DNA from: Nitrosomonadales bacterium
Lineage (GTDB): Bacteria > Pseudomonadota > Gammaproteobacteria > Burkholderiales > Gallionellaceae
NCBI GenBank assembly: GCA_016177795.1
Contig: JACOUM010000012.1
Location: 178,483 to 242,482 of the forward strand
Reading direction: 5' to 3'
Length of the DNA stretch: 64,000 nucleotides
In this document: piece after piece, positions 1-9,041 of the stretch
Position numbering within the stretch: position 1 is the first letter of the stretch
How the letters are laid out: the number at the start of each line of letters is the position of its first letter
Notes under the pieces: generated by a model
The model's database searches: none
What the model was told of the DNA's origin: nothing
The model's input: the letters and a program-made list of their open reading frames with translations, nothing else
Translations under genes and position numbers: made by a program

Positions 1-238
1 GGCATATGTTCAAAATCCAAAGCCTGTTTGCTTTCCGGTGCAACTCGCCTGATTCGGCACGCCTGCCGGAAGACTGTTGATATTGTTACGCTTGCTTCGG
101 AGTATATTGTCTGCCTGAACTGGCGGTATCATCTGCTTTACGCCGATGCTGGTACTGATCAACCCACGCAGTCAACCGGGAAAATCCGGATAATTCTTTG
201 TCCCCGGGTTAACCCGACCACTTTTCAGGAGGGGAATC

Positions 239-1315
239 ATGTCACTTCTATTCTCAAAAGCCACACTGGGATCACTCCCACTGCAGAATCATCTGGTGAT
301 GGCTCCGATGACGCGTAATCGCGCCACCGGCAATATCCCGAACGAGCTCATGGCGCAGTATTACGCGCAACGGGCAACTGCGGGGCTCATCATTACCGAA
401 GGCACATCTCCGTCTCCCAATGGACTGGGCTATCCGCGCATACCGGGGATATTTTCTGCGGAACAGATAGCCGGATGGAAACTCGTCACCGACGCGGTTC
501 ACGCCAAGGGAGCGAAGATGTTCATCCAGTTCATGCACTGCGGGCGCATCGGGCATCCGCTCAATCTGCCTGCGGGTGCGCGCATTCTGGCACCGTCGGC
601 AGTGGCAGCCGCCGGCGAGATGTATACCGATGCCGAAGGCATGAAACCGAATGCCACGCCGCAGGCGATGACCGAGGCGGACATCAGGGCCGCCATAGCA
701 GAATTTGTACAAGGCGCGAAGAACGCGATGGCTGCGGGATTCGATGGTGTCGAGCTGCACGGGGCGAACGGTTATCTGCTCGAGCAGTTCATCCGCCCGA
801 ACTCGAATCAGCGCACGGATCGCTACGGCGGACCAATCGAGAACCGGGCGCGCTTCGTGCTCGATGTCGCCGAAGCGGTGATCATCGCCATCGGCAAGGA
901 CAAGGTCGGCATACGTTTATCGCCGTTCGGCGTATTCAACGACATGCCGCTGTACGACGCAATGGAGGCCGATTACACGCATCTTGCACAAGAACTCAAC
1001 GCACGCGGGCTGGCTTACATCCATCTGGTCGATCACTCGTCCATGGGTGCACCGGCAGTGCCCGATACCATGAAGGCGGCATTCCGCAAATTATTCAGGG
1101 GCACGCTGATCCTCTCCGGCGGCTATGATGCCGCACGCGCCGAGAGCGATCTGGTTGCGAACAAAGGCAATTTGATCGCCGTGGGGAAACCATTCCTTGC
1201 CAACCCTGACCTGGTCGCGCGATGGAAGACGGGCGCGGCGGTGAATGCGCCGGATATGAATACGTTTTACACGCCCGGACCCAAGGGGTATACGGATTAC
1301 CCGGCGCTGGGTTGA
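239..1315 (+). CDS. Alkene reductase, old yellow enzyme family
   Basis: FMN-dependent NAD(P)H oxidoreductase of the OYE/NemA family, which reduces activated C=C bonds of enals, enones or nitro compounds in the cytoplasm. The 358-residue single TIM-barrel length fits the family. Visible marks are APMTRNRA at residues 22-29, the substrate-binding H174-x2-N177 pair in the LHGANGY segment, RYGG at 195-198, the GIRLSP strand near 225 and a C-terminal GKPFLANPDLV phosphate-binding stretch. An AGGAGGGG Shine-Dalgarno lies 5 nt before the ATG. It lies upstream of wrbA, another flavin reductase, so the pair may serve quinone or electrophile stress; that pairing is inference. The exact substrate cannot be told from sequence. 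Confidence 0.93.
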   Translation: MSLLFSKATLGSLPLQNHLVMAPMTRNRATGNIPNELMAQYYAQRATAGLIITEGTSPSPNGLGYPRIPGIFSAEQIAGWKLVTDAVHAKGAKMFIQFMHCGRIGHPLNLPAGARILAPSAVAAAGEMYTDAEGMKPNATPQAMTEADIRAAIAEFVQGAKNAMAAGFDGVELHGANGYLLEQFIRPNSNQRTDRYGGPIENRARFVLDVAEAVIIAIGKDKVGIRLSPFGVFNDMPLYDAMEADYTHLAQELNARGLAYIHLVDHSSMGAPAVPDTMKAAFRKLFRGTLILSGGYDAARAESDLVANKGNLIAVGKPFLANPDLVARWKTGAAVNAPDMNTFYTPGPKGYTDYPALG

Positions 1316-1420
1316 TCGGCAGGCAACAAATTAAAAAAGACAGATCAGGCTAACCATGCAGTACAAATGTTAATCGCGTTTTTTGGTCACGTTAATTCTG
1401 AAAACACAGGAGGTTTTATC

Positions 1421-2056
1421 ATGACAAAAGTACTCGTCTTGTATTACAGCATGTATGGACATATCGAAATAATGGCGGATGCCATCGCCGAGGGAGCACG
1501 CACGGTGGACGGCGCGGAGGCAGTGGTCAAGCGCGTGCCGGAAATTATTCCCGAAGACCGGGCTCGTGCCATGGGCGTGAAGCTGGACCAGAAGGCGCCC
1601 ATCGCAACCACCGAAGAACTGGCCAATTACGACGCGATCATCTTCGGCACGCCGACCCGCTTCGGCAACATGGCCGCCCAGATGCGCAATTTCCTGGATC
1701 AGACCGGCAAGTTGTGGATGAACGGCGCATTGATCGGCAAGGTCGCCAGCGTATTCACCAGCACCGGCACGCAGCACGGCGGACAGGAAACGACCATCAC
1801 CTCTTTTCACTCGACGCTGCTGCATCATGGCATGGTGATCGTCGGCGTGCCGTATTCCTGCAAGGGGCTCACGGTCATGACGGAGATCACCGGCGGCTCG
1901 CCTTACGGCTCTTCGACCCTGGCCGGTGGCGACGGCAAACGCATGCCGAGCGAGAATGAACTGGAAATCGCACGCTTTCAGGGCCGGCATGTCGCCCAGA
2001 TTGCAGCCAGAGACATGCACAAAAAGGAGCGCATAATTTATGAGCAAACAACTTAA
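1421..2056 (+). CDS. wrbA: NAD(P)H:quinone oxidoreductase WrbA
   Basis: Flavodoxin-like FMN enzyme giving two-electron reduction of quinones, avoiding semiquinone radicals. It is 211 residues, typical for WrbA. The FMN phosphate loop reads YYSMYGHI (8-15), the isoalloxazine loops are GTPTRFGNM (76-84) and [10 protein letters not shown] (116-125). The start at 1421 is chosen over an in-frame ATG at 1367 because CAGGAGG sits 7 nt upstream and the product then begins directly at the first beta strand ([10 protein letters not shown]). Its last codons overlap the start of the next gene by 17 nt, implying translational coupling. Confidence 0.95.
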   Translation: MTKVLVLYYSMYGHIEIMADAIAEGARTVDGAEAVVKRVPEIIPEDRARAMGVKLDQKAPIATTEELANYDAIIFGTPTRFGNMAAQMRNFLDQTGKLWMNGALIGKVASVFTSTGTQHGGQETTITSFHSTLLHHGMVIVGVPYSCKGLTVMTEITGGSPYGSSTLAGGDGKRMPSENELEIARFQGRHVAQIAARDMHKKERIIYEQTT

Positions 2057-2306
2057 ACCGATTCCAAAATTCGCCAATGATGCTGAAGAGCGCGCCTTTT
2101 GGGAAAAGCACGATTCCACAGACTATCTGGATTGGACGAAAGCCCAGCGGGTTGTGCTGCCTAATTTGAAGCCCACGACAAAAACGATTTCACTGCGTCT
2201 GCCTCAACATCTTCTGGATTCCATCAAAGCCGCAGCGAATTCTCGTGACGTGCCCTACCAGTCACTTATCAAAGTGTGGTTGCAAGAGAAGTTGCACAGT
2301 CACTGA
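2040..2306 (+). CDS. CopG/BrnA-type antitoxin-like protein, no partner toxin
   Basis: An 88-residue protein resembling the CopG_antitoxin (PF12441) family, whose members neutralise BrnT-type RNase toxins and bind DNA by a ribbon-helix-helix. The N-terminal half has the family pattern [17 protein letters not shown]; the C-terminal half ([20 protein letters not shown]) is an RHH strand-helix unit, followed by [17 protein letters not shown]. It overlaps wrbA by 17 nt and has an AAGGAG site inside the wrbA end. No BrnT-like reading frame is visible on either side, so it is either an orphan antitoxin or a repurposed regulator. The family call rests on remembered consensus. Confidence 0.75.
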   Translation: MSKQLKPIPKFANDAEERAFWEKHDSTDYLDWTKAQRVVLPNLKPTTKTISLRLPQHLLDSIKAAANSRDVPYQSLIKVWLQEKLHSH

Positions 2307-2499
2307 TTCAATTCACCAAAAAAATCACCGCAGTCTTGCACCGCAAGTCTGTGACAACGCACTGCACAAGAGCATCGCTGTTGTGCCAATCAAACTGGAA
2401 GCAGTTGGCGGTATAATTGGCGGTATATTTTTTAAGCTGAAAACTTAAACCAAACAACGGCGCGGCTTGCCAGTAACTTTTCGACGGAACACGCCGCTT

Positions 2500-2712
2500 C
2501 TATTTCTTTGTCTCGCCTTCGCAGGTATTGATCCCAAGAATTGCATTTGCAGGGCAGAAGCGCACGATCGCCGTTACCAGCGCGATGCCCGCAACGACCA
2601 GCGCCACTATTCGCCAAATCAACTCGATGGGAGCCACCAACCCGACAATCAGCAACACTATTCCAAGTACGATGCGACCAGTGCGATCAATTCCGCCGAC
2701 ATTGCATTTCAT
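2500..2712 (-). CDS. DUF2892 (YgaP-like) small inner-membrane protein
   Basis: A 70-residue protein with the DUF2892 layout: a short N-terminal CNVGGIDRTGRIVLG segment, two close transmembrane helices (about residues 14-32 and 36-54), then a C-terminal CPANAILGINTC motif with two cysteines. DUF2892 domains occur alone or fused to rhodanese (YgaP). The start at 2712 is preferred to one 63 nt upstream because a CAGGAGG ribosome site lies 5 nt before it. It is a single gene flanked by non-coding DNA. Function is unknown; a link to sulfur or thiol chemistry is only suggested by the rhodanese fusions elsewhere. Confidence 0.85.
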   Translation of the reverse strand: MKCNVGGIDRTGRIVLGIVLLIVGLVAPIELIWRIVALVVAGIALVTAIVRFCPANAILGINTCEGETKK

Positions 2713-2963
2713 GATGGCCTCCTGATGGTAATTGAAATGGGATTTCATACTTGCATAGATCATGGCTGGATGCAATAAATACCGGTTGACCGCAGCGGTT
2801 CAGCTTAAAGTTTGAAGTCGCGAATTGCTGGTGTCCAGAATATTGTGTATTCCGCAAATGACCGGTTGAATCCGCAGCACTGAGCAGCAGCCGGCGCACG
2901 ACCGGTTGCTGGCGCGCCAATTCCTGCCCGGATATTTGAGCCGGGTGGCTTGGCATTCTTACT

Positions 2964-3359
2964 TTATTCTTCTGGAGGCAATTGGTATTTTTCTGGCAGC
3001 AAATTGATAATTTCCCTTTGCACCAGCACGTTATGTTCTTCATAGAGCGCATTGCCGCATAAAGACAGCACTTCGTCAAAACTCTCCAGAATTTTTTCGC
3101 CCTGCCACACCCACTCGACGGGCAAACAAGTACCAAGATCGCTTTCAGTCGGATAATCGGACAGCACAACACCTACTGCTTTGATACGCAGGCTGGATTG
3201 CGGCGTACAGTGTTTGATGAAAACGATATCCTCATTCTTGATGGCCGAGACGACACCATGCAAGTCCGATTTGCCATCTGGCGAGTGGGGATAGCATACA
3301 ACGCCCTTATCGATAAAACCCTGCGCATTGCATTCCTCAATTCCGAAAATTGCAGTCAT
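2964..3359 (-). CDS. Hypothetical protein, possibly PUA/EVE-like
   Basis: A 131-residue acidic protein I do not firmly recognise. The start at 3359 follows a GGAGGGAGCG site. The middle holds DIVFIKHCTPQSSLRIKAVG and then LPVEWVWQGEKI, a pattern reminiscent of PUA/EVE-type domains, which bind modified bases and accompany some restriction systems; this is a weak resemblance. The gene is richer in A and T than its neighbours and sits alone between DUF2892 and the HAD gene, with about 400 nt of unassigned sequence upstream. It has no signal peptide or membrane segment, so it should be cytosolic. Confidence 0.6.
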   Translation of the reverse strand: MTAIFGIEECNAQGFIDKGVVCYPHSPDGKSDLHGVVSAIKNEDIVFIKHCTPQSSLRIKAVGVVLSDYPTESDLGTCLPVEWVWQGEKILESFDEVLSLCGNALYEEHNVLVQREIINLLPEKYQLPPEE

Positions 3360-3769
3360 CGCTCCCTCCATTTCTGTAACGGCTGTTGCCGATCCTGCAT
3401 GTTGTTGTCCGGCGCATCAACCTATTCAATATCGTTGAACCGCCATTCCGATTCCACCGTGCCATTCCTGAGGAGAATGAACATCTCGGATGTTGCACAC
3501 AACAACCGACGGTGGGCGGCCCCTATCCACCATGTGGGCAATATGATTCCACTATATGATATTCAGCGCAAGGCGAAGGTCTCGCAATTGGCTTTGCTTC
3601 TGATCATTCCAACCTGAATGTCTTCCATCATGCACTCGAGGCCTTCGCTAAACTTGCAACCGGCGGTCTTGCTGGCTCCGATGCCGGCAATCTGCCGGGC
3701 CTGATTGATGTGACGCGCCCCCTTCCCGAAGGTATCGCAGCCGGGCTGGAGGGACTCCGCCCTTCCCGG
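3360..3769. other. Gene-poor 410-nt stretch with a possible gene remnant
   Basis: No complete gene with a ribosome site is visible. The plus-strand frame from about 3560 to 3770 reads like protein (it contains the segments FASDHSNLNVFHHALEAF and GNLPGLIDVTRPLPEGIAAG) but has no credible start and runs into the antisense of the HAD gene. A 43-codon minus-strand frame (about 3425-3560) also looks protein-like. Both may be eroded fragments of a lost gene; I could not identify a family. Confidence 0.35.
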
Positions 3770-4432
3770 CTAGCGCAGATTAATTATGAGCCAGCCGTTG
3801 CGCTCGGCATGGGCACGCAGCGTTTCGTCGGGATTTGCCGCAACCGGGCGCCTCACCTTGCGCAGCAGCGGCAGGTCGTTCAGCGAATCGCTGTAGAACG
3901 TGCTGTCGGCAAAACTCTCCAGATTCCAGCCATGCGCGGTCAGCCAGCTTTCCAGCCGCGTGACTTTGCCTTCGCGGAAACACGGCACGTCCGCCACGTT
4001 CCCGGTAAATTCGCCGTCCCGGTGCTCCGGCTCGGTAGCGATCAGGTGCTCGACGCCGAATTCGCGCGCAATCGGCGCGGTGACAAAACTGTTGGTGGCG
4101 GTGATGATGACGCACACATCGCCCGCCACGAGATGGCGGTCAACCAATTCACGCGCCGGCCGGGTGATCATCGGCAGCACGCTTTCCTGCATGAATTGCC
4201 GGTGCCACGCATCCAGCGTCTTGCGTGAGTGGCGCGACAACGGCTTCAACTGAAAATCCAGGAACTCGTGGATGTCCAGTGTCCCGGCCTTGTATTGCTC
4301 GTAGAACGCGAGGTTCTTCACCTCGAACAGCTCGCGGTCGAGCACGCCGATGCGGATCAGGAACTGCGACCACTCGAAATCGCTGTCGCCGTTGAGCAGG
4401 GTGTTGTCCAGATCGAATAATGCCAGATTCAC
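3770..4432 (-). CDS. HAD-superfamily phosphatase, SerB-like (HAD-IB)
   Basis: A 220-residue hydrolase of the haloacid dehalogenase superfamily, subclass IB, the group that includes phosphoserine phosphatase and bacterial phosphatidylglycerophosphatase-like enzymes. Motif I is DLDNT at 7-11 with nucleophile Asp7 and acid Asp9, motif II is the threonine of TAT at 111-113, motif III is probably Lys156, and motif IV is SDSLND at 181-186. The helical cap lies between residues 15 and 85. The substrate is not defined by sequence; histidinol-phosphate or phosphoserine are possible. A dense tandem repeat lies just upstream in the space to hda. Confidence 0.9.
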   Translation of the reverse strand: MNLALFDLDNTLLNGDSDFEWSQFLIRIGVLDRELFEVKNLAFYEQYKAGTLDIHEFLDFQLKPLSRHSRKTLDAWHRQFMQESVLPMITRPARELVDRHLVAGDVCVIITATNSFVTAPIAREFGVEHLIATEPEHRDGEFTGNVADVPCFREGKVTRLESWLTAHGWNLESFADSTFYSDSLNDLPLLRKVRRPVAANPDETLRAHAERNGWLIINLR

Positions 4433-4457
4433 TTCAGTTGCCTTTCAAAAAACGGTG

Positions 4458-4523
4458 TCCGCAGATTACGCAGATTACGCAGATTACGCAGATTACGCAG
4501 ATTAACGCAGATTAACGCAGATA
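4458..4523 (+). repeat. Tandem GATTACGCA-type repeats
   Basis: About six head-to-tail copies of a 9-11 nt unit (GATTACGCA, later GATTAACGCA) fill this stretch between the HAD gene and hda. A single 19-nt inverted copy lies at 4602-4620: the segments 4458-4476 and 4602-4620 are exact reverse complements, so the whole interval could fold into a large hairpin. Unit drift from 9 to 11 nt suggests replication slippage. Confidence 0.85.
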
Positions 4524-4601
4524 GAACCAAACACCACAAACAAATTCGTATTCCAAGCCGGTATTTTTCATGCATGCCACGACAATCTGTGAAATCTGTG
4601 A

Positions 4602-4620
4602 AATCTGCGTAATCTGCGGA
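4602..4620 (-). repeat. Inverted copy of the GATTACGCA repeat
   Basis: Exact 19-nt reverse complement of 4458-4476, located just past the 3' end of hda. On its left, two copies of GAAATCTGT form a degenerate extension (4583-4601). Together the two arms could form a transcript hairpin after hda, but no U tract typical of a Rho-independent terminator follows. Confidence 0.8.
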
Positions 4621-4638
4621 TTGAACAGCTTTTCAGGT

Positions 4639-5292
4639 TTAATCCCTGCGCAGGATTTCCTTGAGCAGCGGCACCGACGGCGCGCGGTGCAGGCGCAACG
4701 AATGCTCGTCCAGCGCGTCCAGCGCCGCCATCAGGCTGGGCAAGTCGCGGCGCCCGTGGCGCAGCAGATATTGCGTGACTTCCGGCGGCAGCGCGAAGCC
4801 GCGCGACTGCGCATGCTGCGCCAGCGCCTGGGCTTTTTCCTCGTCGCTCAGGCCGTGCACCTGGTACACCAGTCCCCACCCCAAACGGGTGCGCAAATCG
4901 TCGCGCAACGCCAAGTGCAGCGGTGCCTGCATGCCGCTCACCAGCAGCAGGCCGCTGCTGTCGCGCATCCGGTTGTAGAGATCGAACAGTTCGATCTGCG
5001 CGGCATCGTCGAGTTGCTCGACATCGTCCACTGCCACCGCTTCGGCGGGTTGCGGCACGCTGCCCTGCGCATAGACTGCGCTGCGCTGCATATCCAGTGC
5101 GCTGCGCACGCAGGCCTGCAGCAAGTGGCTTTTGCCGCTGCCGGGTTCACCCCACAGGTAAAGACATCGCTCGCTGCTGCTACCCGCCAAGGCATGGCGC
5201 AAAGCCGAAAGCAACTCGAGGTTACGCCCCGTTACAAAATTGTCGAGGGTCGGCTGCCAGTCGGGGGCAATATCGAGCAGCAACTGACTCAA
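4639..5292 (-). CDS. hda: DnaA regulatory inactivator Hda
   Basis: AAA+ protein related to DnaA that, with the beta clamp, promotes hydrolysis of DnaA-ATP and so prevents over-initiation of replication. The proposed product is 217 residues and opens MSQLLLDIA, where the QLLLD element is the clamp-binding motif expected at the N terminus of Hda. Walker A is GEPGSGKSH at 48-56. The start is read as TTG at 5292; longer in-frame starts lie inside the neighbouring permease gene and would add an unrelated N terminus. It follows the PerM-like gene on the same strand with 34 nt between, an arrangement seen in other betaproteobacteria. Confidence 0.9.
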   Translation of the reverse strand: MSQLLLDIAPDWQPTLDNFVTGRNLELLSALRHALAGSSSERCLYLWGEPGSGKSHLLQACVRSALDMQRSAVYAQGSVPQPAEAVAVDDVEQLDDAAQIELFDLYNRMRDSSGLLLVSGMQAPLHLALRDDLRTRLGWGLVYQVHGLSDEEKAQALAQHAQSRGFALPPEVTQYLLRHGRRDLPSLMAALDALDEHSLRLHRAPSVPLLKEILRRD

Positions 5293-5326
5293 GAAAGCCC
5301 CATAAAACGGATTTGAAGGGGGTTTC

Positions 5327-6385
5327 TCATGGCTTGCGGTACATTTCGCTGGCCAAGTACCACGCCTTGCCGTGGCGCAGCGCGACCAGCAGGATGGCAG
5401 ACAGCGGCAATGCCAGCAGCAGGCCGAAGAAGCCAAACATCTGCCCGAAGGCGAGCAGCGCGAAAATCACCGCCAGCGGATGCAGGCCGATACGGTCGCC
5501 GACCAGCCACGGCGTAACCAGCATCCCTTCAATCAGTTGCCCCGCGCCGAACGCCGCCCACACCCATAGCACGCCGCCGAAGCCGGGAAATTGCATCACT
5601 GCCGCCAATGTCGCAAGTGCCAGGCCGATAATCATGCCCAGATAGGGCACGAATACCAGCATCCCGGCGACGATGCCGATGGGCAGCGCAAACTCGAGCC
5701 CGGCCAGCCACAATGCCACAACATAGAACACGCTCATCAGCAGCATCACGGAAATCTGCCCGCGCAGGAATTCAGCCAGCACGCGATCCACTTCGGTTGC
5801 GATTTCCGTTACCTTGCTGTGCCAGTGGCGCGGGGTGAGATTGTCGATGCGCGCCATCAGGTCATCCCAGTCGCGCAGCAGGTAGAACATCGCCACCGGA
5901 ATCAGCAGCAGATTGACCAGTACGCCGATGATTGCACCACCGCCGCTGCCGAGCCACGGCAGCAGTTTTCCGGCAGTTCCGCCCGCGCTTTGCCAATGGC
6001 TCAGCAGCGCGTTTTTCACCGCCTGGCCATCCCAGTGCAAATCAGCCCCGAACCGCATCTGCAACTGCGGCAACAGACGCGTGCGCGCCGCCTCGATCCA
6101 GTCCGGCAGGCGCGCCATAAACAGGCTGAGCTGCTTTTCCAGCAGCGGCAGCATGATCAGCAGCAGCAGGCCTAACAACAGCAGCAAGCCGCTCATCACC
6201 AGCGCCACCGCCAGCGTGCGCGGCATTTTCCGGGCGCTCAGCCGCCGCACCAGCGGGTTGCAGATGTAGGCGAGGATGCCCGCCGCGACGAACGGCGTGA
6301 GTATCGGACTGAGCAGATACAGCAGCACGGCGAAGACTACAACGAAGGACAGCCACTGCATGGCGGCAAAGCGGGACAGAGTCAT
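5327..6385 (-). CDS. AI-2E family transporter, PerM-like permease
   Basis: Inner-membrane protein of the AI-2E/PerM/TqsA family, 352 residues with about eight hydrophobic segments: a pair near the N terminus (10-60), a long non-membrane stretch of charged helices (about 80-150), then a hydrophobic C-terminal half with the family motif VPYLGMIIG. Members export signals or act as Na+/H+ antiporters; the substrate is unknown here. Start at 6385 ([11 protein letters not shown]) is chosen because the alternative at 6445 would overlap the opposite purM start; no strong ribosome site marks either. It is divergent from purM and upstream of hda. Confidence 0.87.
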   Translation of the reverse strand: MTLSRFAAMQWLSFVVVFAVLLYLLSPILTPFVAAGILAYICNPLVRRLSARKMPRTLAVALVMSGLLLLLGLLLLIMLPLLEKQLSLFMARLPDWIEAARTRLLPQLQMRFGADLHWDGQAVKNALLSHWQSAGGTAGKLLPWLGSGGGAIIGVLVNLLLIPVAMFYLLRDWDDLMARIDNLTPRHWHSKVTEIATEVDRVLAEFLRGQISVMLLMSVFYVVALWLAGLEFALPIGIVAGMLVFVPYLGMIIGLALATLAAVMQFPGFGGVLWVWAAFGAGQLIEGMLVTPWLVGDRIGLHPLAVIFALLAFGQMFGFFGLLLALPLSAILLVALRHGKAWYLASEMYRKP

Positions 6386-6446
6386 TTCAGGTAAAATTCG
6401 CGATGATATTTGCGGCACTTTACCTTCTAGAAAGCGAGAACTCAAC

Positions 6447-7487
<1,041 letters not shown>

Positions 7488-7495
7488 CCCAATCA

Positions 7496-7570
7496 TCCAC
7501 GAAAGACACGAAACTCACGAAAAAGAAAAGCGGTCCGGTTCTGTTTCGTGTCTTTCGTATTTTTCGTGGA
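7496..7570. repeat. Imperfect palindromic repeat between purM and purN
   Basis: The left arm (7496-7524) carries CACGAAAGACACGAA-type units and the right arm (7545-7570) their reverse complement, separated by about 20 nt that include CGGTCCGG. The sequence can form a long hairpin in the purM-purN transcript. CACGAAA-rich palindromes of this sort are common dispersed elements in proteobacterial spacers; only one copy is in this window. Confidence 0.75.
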
Positions 7571-7586
7571 CAGTGCTTTCAAAAAT

Positions 7587-8231
7587 ATGGCAGAGAAAAA
7601 CATCGTCATCCTCATCTCCGGCCGCGGCAGCAACCTGCAGGTGCTGCTGCAAGCAAAACTGCCGTGCCGCATCGCGGCGGTGGTCAGCAACCGCGCGGAT
7701 GCCGGAGGGCTGGAGATCGCGCAGGCGCACGGCGTCCCGACCGCCGTCATCGACCACCGCGACTATGCGGACCGCGACAGCTTCGACGCCGCGCTGGCCC
7801 GGCTCATCGACACTTTCCATCCGGACTTTGTGGTACTGGCCGGTTTCATGCGCATTCTCAGCGCCGGCTTTGTGGCGCGCTATCACGGCAGGCTGATCAA
7901 TATCCATCCCTCGCTGTTGCCCGCCTACGGCGGCCTCAACACCCATGCGCGCGCATTACAGGACGGGGTAAGGATTCACGGCTGCACGGTGCATTTCGTT
8001 ACCGCCGATCTCGATCACGGCCCGATCATCATCCAGGCCGCAGTGCCGGTGCTGTGTCGCGATACCGAACAGACGCTCGCCGCACGCGTGCTGCACGAGG
8101 AGCATCGCATCTACCCGCAGGCCATACGCTGGCTGTGCAATGACCGGATTGAACTGCGCGACGACGGGCGGGTCATATTCCGGTATCGCAAACAAACAAG
8201 CCATGCGCTGATTTCACCCGGACTGGAATAG
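7587..8231 (+). CDS. purN: Phosphoribosylglycinamide formyltransferase
   Basis: Transfers the formyl group of 10-formyl-THF to GAR (third step of purine synthesis). The 214-residue product shows the phosphate-binding SGRGSN (11-16), catalytic Asn105 and His107 in INIHPSLLPAYGG, and the Asp-bearing VTADLDHGPI loop near 138-147. Start 7587 gives MAEKNIVILISG; upstream in-frame codons fall in the palindromic repeat. It is preceded by purM and followed two bases later by the DUF3108 gene, so the three are probably co-transcribed. Confidence 0.96.
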   Translation: MAEKNIVILISGRGSNLQVLLQAKLPCRIAAVVSNRADAGGLEIAQAHGVPTAVIDHRDYADRDSFDAALARLIDTFHPDFVVLAGFMRILSAGFVARYHGRLINIHPSLLPAYGGLNTHARALQDGVRIHGCTVHFVTADLDHGPIIIQAAVPVLCRDTEQTLAARVLHEEHRIYPQAIRWLCNDRIELRDDGRVIFRYRKQTSHALISPGLE

Positions 8232-8233
8232 TT

Positions 8234-8938
8234 ATGAAATTGCCTTTACAAGCTCTCGCATGGCTCATGCTGTGCGCCTCCACCCTTGTGTTTGCCGCCG
8301 CGCCGGACAGCGTGCAAGCCACCTATGATGTCTACAAAAACGGCATGCGGGTTGAAATCAGGGAGACCTACACGCGCGACAAGGATCGCTACACGCTGTC
8401 CAGCGTCTGGGAGCCGGTCGGCCTGCTGGCAATACTCAAGCCGGAAAAGATTTTTATCGAAAGCAGCGGGCTGGTCGGCAAACAGGGCCTGCAACCGCTG
8501 CTCCTCAACCACCGGCGCGAACTCGACGAGGACAAGAACAGCCGCGCCGAATTCGACTGGAAGGACAAACAGCTTACGCTGATCCATCAGGCGCAACGCA
8601 GGGTGGTTGCGCTGCCCGACGGCACGCAGGACCGCCTGAGCGTGATGTATCAATTCATGTTCCTGTCATTACAGAATGCTGCCGCGCTGGATTTCCCGAT
8701 GACCAATGGCGAAAAGCTGGATAACTATCACTACGCCATCACGCACAATCAAACGGTCAAGGTTCCGGCCGGGGAATTCAAGGCTACCCACCTCGACAGC
8801 CAGGCCAAGCCGGGCGAGAGGCGCACCGAAATCTGGCTGGCCACGCAGTACCATAATCTGCCGTGCAAGATGACCATCACAGAAGCCAACGGTGATCGGC
8901 TTACCCAGGTGTTGAGCAAACTGACCATTCAACCGTGA
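8234..8938 (+). CDS. DUF3108 domain protein, exported
   Basis: A 234-residue protein with a clear Sec signal peptide (hydrophobic residues 5-21, AFAAA-like cleavage region near 22), followed by a beta-rich DUF3108 domain: ATYDVYKNGMRVEIRETY at the start, then alternating strands including GEFKATHLDS near residue 178. It should be periplasmic or lipid-facing. It starts 2 nt after purN, a linkage common in betaproteobacteria, though no functional tie to purines is known. A Rho-independent terminator follows. Function unknown. Confidence 0.87.
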   Translation: MKLPLQALAWLMLCASTLVFAAAPDSVQATYDVYKNGMRVEIRETYTRDKDRYTLSSVWEPVGLLAILKPEKIFIESSGLVGKQGLQPLLLNHRRELDEDKNSRAEFDWKDKQLTLIHQAQRRVVALPDGTQDRLSVMYQFMFLSLQNAAALDFPMTNGEKLDNYHYAITHNQTVKVPAGEFKATHLDSQAKPGERRTEIWLATQYHNLPCKMTITEANGDRLTQVLSKLTIQP

Positions 8939-8990
8939 TCGTTTTGCCGCAATCGCCGGACAACAAAATACCCAAACCTGGCAAACAAAA

Positions 8991-9027
8991 AGCCGCACGA
9001 TTTTTCACCGTGCGGCTTTTGTTTTTA
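8991..9027. terminator. Bidirectional Rho-independent terminator
   Basis: Perfect 9-bp stem AGCCGCACG/CGTGCGGCT (8991-8999 and 9009-9017) with a 9-nt loop; T-rich tracts follow on both strands. It serves the purN-DUF3108 transcript on the plus strand and the rne transcript on the minus strand, whose genes converge here. Confidence 0.9.
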
Positions 9028-9041
9028 CTGTCTGACCAGAA

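Noticed and set aside
28..318. 96-codon open frame before and into the OYE gene
   Set aside because: No ribosome site, no recognisable motif, and it overlaps the real start of the reductase in another frame.
3198..3617. Plus-strand frame across the unknown protein gene and gap
   Set aside because: Lacks a ribosome site and crosses the better supported minus-strand gene.
4458..4523. Tandem repeats considered as a CRISPR array
   Set aside because: Units are 9-11 nt with no spacers; no cas genes nearby.
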